DNA of 64,000 nucleotides from Ottowia oryzae (GTDB lineage: Bacteria > Pseudomonadota > Gammaproteobacteria > Burkholderiales > Burkholderiaceae_C): assembly GCF_003008535.1 (NCBI RefSeq), contig NZ_CP027666.1, positions 992,001 through 1,056,000 of the forward strand, given 5' to 3'. Positions 60,708 to 64,000 of this stretch are shown here, piece by piece. Under the pieces are notes generated by a model. The model had not been told where the DNA came from. It saw only the letters and a program-made list of their open reading frames with translations, and made no database searches. Position numbers and translations under genes: made by a program. How positions within the stretch are numbered: position 1 is the first letter of the stretch; every line of letters begins with the position of its first letter.

Positions 60708-61187
60708 ATGACGCGCCGCCATTGGAAACGCTGGCAACCGGCCAGCCTGCGCGACGCGCTGAAGGGCTGCAAAGACTTCGCGCAAGAGCGCCACAACCTG
60801 AGCGTCGAGCGCATCGCCGAGCGCATGGGCCTGGAAGACCACTGGGCCCTCTACAAGTGGATCGCCAACGGCCGCATGCCCGCCGTGCTGCTGCCCGCGT
60901 ACGAGCACGCCTGCGGCATCAACCTGGTGGCCCGCTGGATGGCCGCCACAGACGGCAAGCTGCTCGTCGACATGCCGCGCGGCCGCCAGGCCCAGCCCGC
61001 CGACATGGTGGAGCTGAACACCGGCTTCGCCCAAGCCCTGCAGCTGCTGACCGACTTCTACGCCGGCGGCGAGCAGGCCGACGCCAACGCCACCCTTGAG
61101 GCCCTGCGCAACCACCTGCAGCAGGTCGCCGCCCATCAACTCAACGTGGCCGGCTTCGCCGAGCCCGAGCTGGACTTTGCACCATGA
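60708..61187 (+). CDS. Putative CII-like phage regulatory protein
   Basis: 159 residues. SLRDALKGCKDFAQERHNLS, VERIAERMGLEDHWALYKWI and YEHACGINLVARWMA suggest a helix-turn-helix of phage CII-type regulators, followed by a helical C-terminal half. AGGGGG ribosome-binding site before ATG 60708. Opens a tight rightward operon of four genes, with four-base overlap to the next. Confidence 0.65.
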   Translation: MTRRHWKRWQPASLRDALKGCKDFAQERHNLSVERIAERMGLEDHWALYKWIANGRMPAVLLPAYEHACGINLVARWMAATDGKLLVDMPRGRQAQPADMVELNTGFAQALQLLTDFYAGGEQADANATLEALRNHLQQVAAHQLNVAGFAEPELDFAP

Positions 61188-61384
61188 CCGACGGCATGAG
61201 CGCCCAGGCTGCGCGCATTGAATTCCTGCGCAGGCAAGAGGCTGATCTTCAGCGCTGTCTCGACCAATGGCCCTCGCGCTGGTCGCAGCGGCACGCGCTC
61301 AAGAAAAAGACCCGCCAAAACTTGGAGACCGTCTCACGCATCCTGCGCGAGCTGGCGGCCCACCTGATCGCCGGGAGCTACTGA
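61184..61384 (+). CDS. Small hypothetical phage protein
   Basis: 66 residues, highly charged helix (EFLRRQEADLQRCLDQWPSR, LKKKTRQNLETVSRILRELA). Start overlaps the previous stop by four bases and its stop overlaps the next start (TGATG). Translational coupling supports that it is real. Function unknown. Confidence 0.7.
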   Translation: MTDGMSAQAARIEFLRRQEADLQRCLDQWPSRWSQRHALKKKTRQNLETVSRILRELAAHLIAGSY

Positions 61385-61689
61385 TGAGCGCCGGCAACTA
61401 CACCAACCCGGCCCAGCAGCGCCTGCTGCGCATGGTCGATCTGCTGGCCGGGCACGAGCTGCACGGCCTGGCGCCGGGCGAGATGGCCAAGGCCCTGGCC
61501 ATTGGCCCCAGCAGCGTCACCCGCGACCTGGACAACCTGCGCACCGCCGGCTGGGCCGAGCAAACGCCCCAGGGCGGGCGCTGGCGCCTGGCGCCCCACG
61601 TCATCGAACTCAGCCGCCGGTACGCCGCCGGCCTGCATGCCGACCGGCAGGTGCGTGCCGACATCGAACGCCGCTACGGCGCCCTGTAA
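61384..61689 (+). CDS. Winged helix-turn-helix (IclR-type N-terminal) phage protein
   Basis: 101 residues. LLRMVDLLAGHELHGLAPGE, MAKALAIGPSSVTRDLDNLR and TAGWAEQTPQGGRWRLAPHV form an IclR-like winged helix. No ligand-binding domain follows. Such small proteins are frequent in early regions of BcepMu-like phages. Confidence 0.78.
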   Translation: MSAGNYTNPAQQRLLRMVDLLAGHELHGLAPGEMAKALAIGPSSVTRDLDNLRTAGWAEQTPQGGRWRLAPHVIELSRRYAAGLHADRQVRADIERRYGAL

Positions 61690-61711
61690 CCCTTTCATTA
61701 CCCCAACCGCT

Positions 61712-62761
61712 ATGACACGCCCCCAACTCACCGACGAACAGATCGAGCAGAAATTCTTCAAGGCCAAGCCCGGCCGCAAGCCCGGCGCCGCGGCTGAGCC
61801 CGTCGCCGTGGTCACCAACCACGCCGCCATTGCCGAAGACGTGCAGAACGCCGACGCGCTGAACGCCCTGCGCGAGGGCTACGGCCAGGAGCGCGACCTG
61901 CTCAACCAGCTGCTGGGGCAAGCGCAGATGGCCGATGCGTTCGAGCAATTTTCGCGAACGGTTCGCACTTCCAAGCTGGCGTACGTGAGGGAAAACAAGC
62001 TGTACCGGGCGTTGAAAGGCATGTCAACCGCGAACGGTTCGCACTTTTCCGGAACATGGGACGAGTTCTGCCAGCTGCTCGGCACCTCTCGCGACAAGGT
62101 GGAGCTGGACATCGCCAACCTCAAAGCCTTCGGCGAAGAGGCCCTCGAATCCATGTCCCGCATGGGCATTGGCTACCGCGAACTGCGCCAGTACCGCCGC
62201 CTGCCCGAAGACCAGAAACTGGCCCTGATCGAGGTGGCCAAGGCCGGCGACAAGGACGGCTTTCTCGACCTGGCTGAGGAAATGATCGCGCGCCACGCCA
62301 AAGAAAAGGAGTCGCTCGCCACCCAGGTCGAAGAGGCCAAGGCCACGCTGGAGGCCAAAGACCGCGTGCTGGCCGACAAGAACGAGCGCCTGACCAAGCT
62401 GGAAGAAGAAGGCAAGCGCAAGTTCAAGCCATCGGCCGGCAGCGAAGCCAAGACGGCGCAAGAGCAGGCGCTGCTGACTGAGCTCGACCAGGCCAGCAGC
62501 GCCGCCTACCTGGCCATCCACAAAACCTTTGCCGCCGCCGACGTGGCCCTGTCCGACAGCGGCGCACGCGAGGCCATCCAGACGCGCGCCCGCCAGGCGG
62601 TGGAGTTCCTGGTGCAGCAGCTGGCAGACATGGCTGAGGAGTTCGGCATTCAGGTGGACTTGGAGGCGCGCATTGCCCCGCCCTGGTTGAACGAGGAAGC
62701 GCTCGCCTCACTGGAGGCGCGCAACGCCGCCAACCCGCACACCAACCCCCGCGCCAAGTAA
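61712..62761 (+). CDS. Phage protein with coiled-coil region, unknown function
   Basis: 349 residues. A central domain (FSGTWDEFCQLLGTSRDKVE, GIGYRELRQYRRLPEDQKLA) is followed by a long coiled coil (residues about 205-245: KESLATQVEEAKATLEAKDR, DKNERLTKLEEEGKRKFKPS). The N-terminus is Pro/Ala-rich with EQKFFKAKPGRKPGA. It immediately precedes the transposase gene, a place held by accessory early proteins in this phage group. No family was recognised with certainty; DNA binding is plausible. Confidence 0.7.
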   Translation: MTRPQLTDEQIEQKFFKAKPGRKPGAAAEPVAVVTNHAAIAEDVQNADALNALREGYGQERDLLNQLLGQAQMADAFEQFSRTVRTSKLAYVRENKLYRALKGMSTANGSHFSGTWDEFCQLLGTSRDKVELDIANLKAFGEEALESMSRMGIGYRELRQYRRLPEDQKLALIEVAKAGDKDGFLDLAEEMIARHAKEKESLATQVEEAKATLEAKDRVLADKNERLTKLEEEGKRKFKPSAGSEAKTAQEQALLTELDQASSAAYLAIHKTFAAADVALSDSGAREAIQTRARQAVEFLVQQLADMAEEFGIQVDLEARIAPPWLNEEALASLEARNAANPHTNPRAK

Positions 62762-62774
62762 GCAAGCCCGCACC

Positions 62775-64000
62775 ATGGACGCCCTCCGCATGGAACTCAT
62801 CACCAACGCCGCGCGCGACGCCGCTGCCGCGCCGCATGGCCAGCGCGGCCAGATCGTGCAGCGCGCCGCCGAGGCGCTCAACCTGTCGGTGCAGCGCACT
62901 CACGCTTTGGTATCTAAAGCCGCGCGGCAGCTGGGCCTGCAGGCGCAGCGCAAGCGCCGTGCAGATGCGGGGGCGTCAGCCATCACGGATGACGAGCTGG
63001 AACAGATCGCCGGCGCCATCCTGCACGACCGCCGGGCTGGCAAGTGGATGATTCCGCTGCAAGACACCATCGACATGCTGCATGCCGATGGCCGGCTCGC
63101 CACGCGCCTGTCCGCTGGCCACGTGGCGCGCCTGCTGCGCCAGCGCGGGCTGGACGGCCGCAGCCTGGCCGCGCCCTGCCCCCACGTGCGCATGCGCACC
63201 GAACACGTCAACGCCGTGTGGCAGATCGACGCATCGGTGTGCGTGCTCTACAAAACGCCCAAGGGCGAGCTGCAGCTGCTGGAAGAAGACGGCGTGCACT
63301 ACAAGAACAAGCCGGCCAATCTGGTGCGCGTGATGGACCAGCTGCTGGTGCGCTTCGTCGGCGCCGAGCACGCCAGCGGGGCCATTGGCATGCGCTTCTA
63401 CAGCGGCGGTGAGACCGCTGAGAACGCGCTGGACTTCCTCATGTGGATGATGACCCAGCGTGTCAACGACGCGGGCCAGGGCCTACCCCTGCACGGCGTG
63501 CCCTTCATGCTCTACACCGACCAGGGCGGCGCATTCAAGGCTGCGGCGTTCCGCAACTTCTGCAGCGCCATGGGTATCCGCCAGGGCTGGCACGCGCCGC
63601 GCAACAGCCGCGCCACTGGCCTGGCCGAAAGCAGCCAGAACATTGTCGAACGCGGCTTCGAATCGCGGCTGCGCTTTCTCGATCCGGCCAGCATCACCAT
63701 CGCGCGCATGAACGCCATGGCCGAGCTGTGGATGCACAGCCGCAACGGCGCCAAGAAACACAGCCGGCATGGCATGACGCCATACGCCGCCTGGGCCACC
63801 ATCGGGGCAGAACACCTGCGCCTCGCGCCGCCCATGGACATCATGCGCGAGCTGCCGCTCAGCCTGGCGCAGCCCCGCCAGGTCAAGGGCGACATGACGG
63901 TGAGCTTCGCCATCAAGGGGCACGGCGCCCGCGACTACGACGTGCGCTACGTGCCCGGCGTGTCCCCGCGCGACAAGGTGCTGGTGGCCGTCAACCCACT
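62775..64000 (+). CDS. DDE transposase of Mu-like phage, 3' end outside window
   Basis: At least 408 residues. Catalyses integration and replicative transposition of phage DNA. The N-terminal part is helix-turn-helix-like (QIVQRAAEALNLSVQRTHAL). The integrase catalytic core shows Asp152 in VWQIDAS, Asp249 in LYTDQGG and Glu285 in GLAESSQN, an exact D-D-35-E spacing. This is the rve/TnsB-MuA superfamily, as in BcepMu gp10. ATG 62775 lies 13 bases after the previous gene. A MuB-like ATPase is expected beyond the window. Confidence 0.9.
   Translation, partial: MDALRMELITNAARDAAAAPHGQRGQIVQRAAEALNLSVQRTHALVSKAARQLGLQAQRKRRADAGASAITDDELEQIAGAILHDRRAGKWMIPLQDTIDMLHADGRLATRLSAGHVARLLRQRGLDGRSLAAPCPHVRMRTEHVNAVWQIDASVCVLYKTPKGELQLLEEDGVHYKNKPANLVRVMDQLLVRFVGAEHASGAIGMRFYSGGETAENALDFLMWMMTQRVNDAGQGLPLHGVPFMLYTDQGGAFKAAAFRNFCSAMGIRQGWHAPRNSRATGLAESSQNIVERGFESRLRFLDPASITIARMNAMAELWMHSRNGAKKHSRHGMTPYAAWATIGAEHLRLAPPMDIMRELPLSLAQPRQVKGDMTVSFAIKGHGARDYDVRYVPGVSPRDKVLVAVNP

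Larger units (their letters stand above)
49600..64000. mobile_element. Mu-like (BcepMu-like) transposable prophage, right end outside window
   Basis: Continuous block of phage genes: a leftward arm with lysis, Mu gp25-gp30-like and gpG-like genes, and a rightward arm with regulators and a DDE transposase. Divergent arms with transposition genes transcribed away from morphogenesis genes match the BcepMu layout, unlike Mu itself. No host repeat copies occur in it. Protease, capsid and tail genes are missing at the left boundary. The true left end lies somewhere in 49547-49686. Confidence 0.88.

Noticed and set aside
1..64000. tRNA and rRNA genes, including a tRNA attachment site for the prophage
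   Set aside because: No T-arm-like or rRNA-like sequence was noticed, and Mu-like phages do not need a tRNA site.

Overview
The window is a high-GC chromosomal segment of a betaproteobacterium, most likely a Comamonadaceae member (Acidovorax/Ottowia-type). This is inferred from gene order and families: hpf-ptsN-hprK, divergent fur/bamE, dapB-exbB-exbD-leuS-lptE-holA, a three-part pnt transhydrogenase, a proteobacterial-type gshA, and a characteristic dispersed palindromic repeat. No rRNA, tRNA or CRISPR array was found.

Layout. 1-12.2 kb: end of pyk, two PAP2 phosphatases, a DUF1348 protein divergent from a TetR regulator with two operator palindromes, a class I aldolase, purC, a zinc-type TonB receptor, serC, pyrF and a DUF2254 protein. 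12.3-13.6 kb: a scar joining a 5'-truncated M48 peptidase to a 3'-truncated IPTL-CTERM-type protein. 13.8-31.6 kb: uvrA, dctA, mnmA, an orphan substrate-binding protein, a TauE/SafE exporter, nudJ, the pnt genes (with a lipoprotein gene between pntAA and pntAB), fadD, mtnN and corA. 31.9-49.5 kb: a conserved housekeeping block followed by proA, a glycosyltransferase-methyltransferase fusion, gshA, kup and a small Cys-rich protein.

From about 49.6 kb to the window end lies a Mu-like (BcepMu-like) transposable prophage. A repressor and an operator palindrome at 58.9-59.3 kb separate two arms. The rightward arm carries regulators and a DDE transposase that runs off the window. The leftward arm carries lysis genes (holin, lytic transglycosylase, Rz/Rz1), an Acb2/Tad1-like anti-defence candidate, Mu gp25-gp30-like packaging and portal genes, and a gpG-like gene. 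The leftward arm stops after gpG next to host DNA; no prohead protease, major capsid or tail genes are seen on that side.

The most notable structure is a family of about 14 dispersed palindromic repeats of 50-65 bp, present throughout the host part and not seen in the prophage. Most are intergenic and often touch stop or start codons. Three lie in frame inside essential or core genes (uvrA, leuS, proA), and mnmA carries a different in-frame insert made of three successive hairpins. This resembles the protein-invading palindromic elements of Rickettsia.
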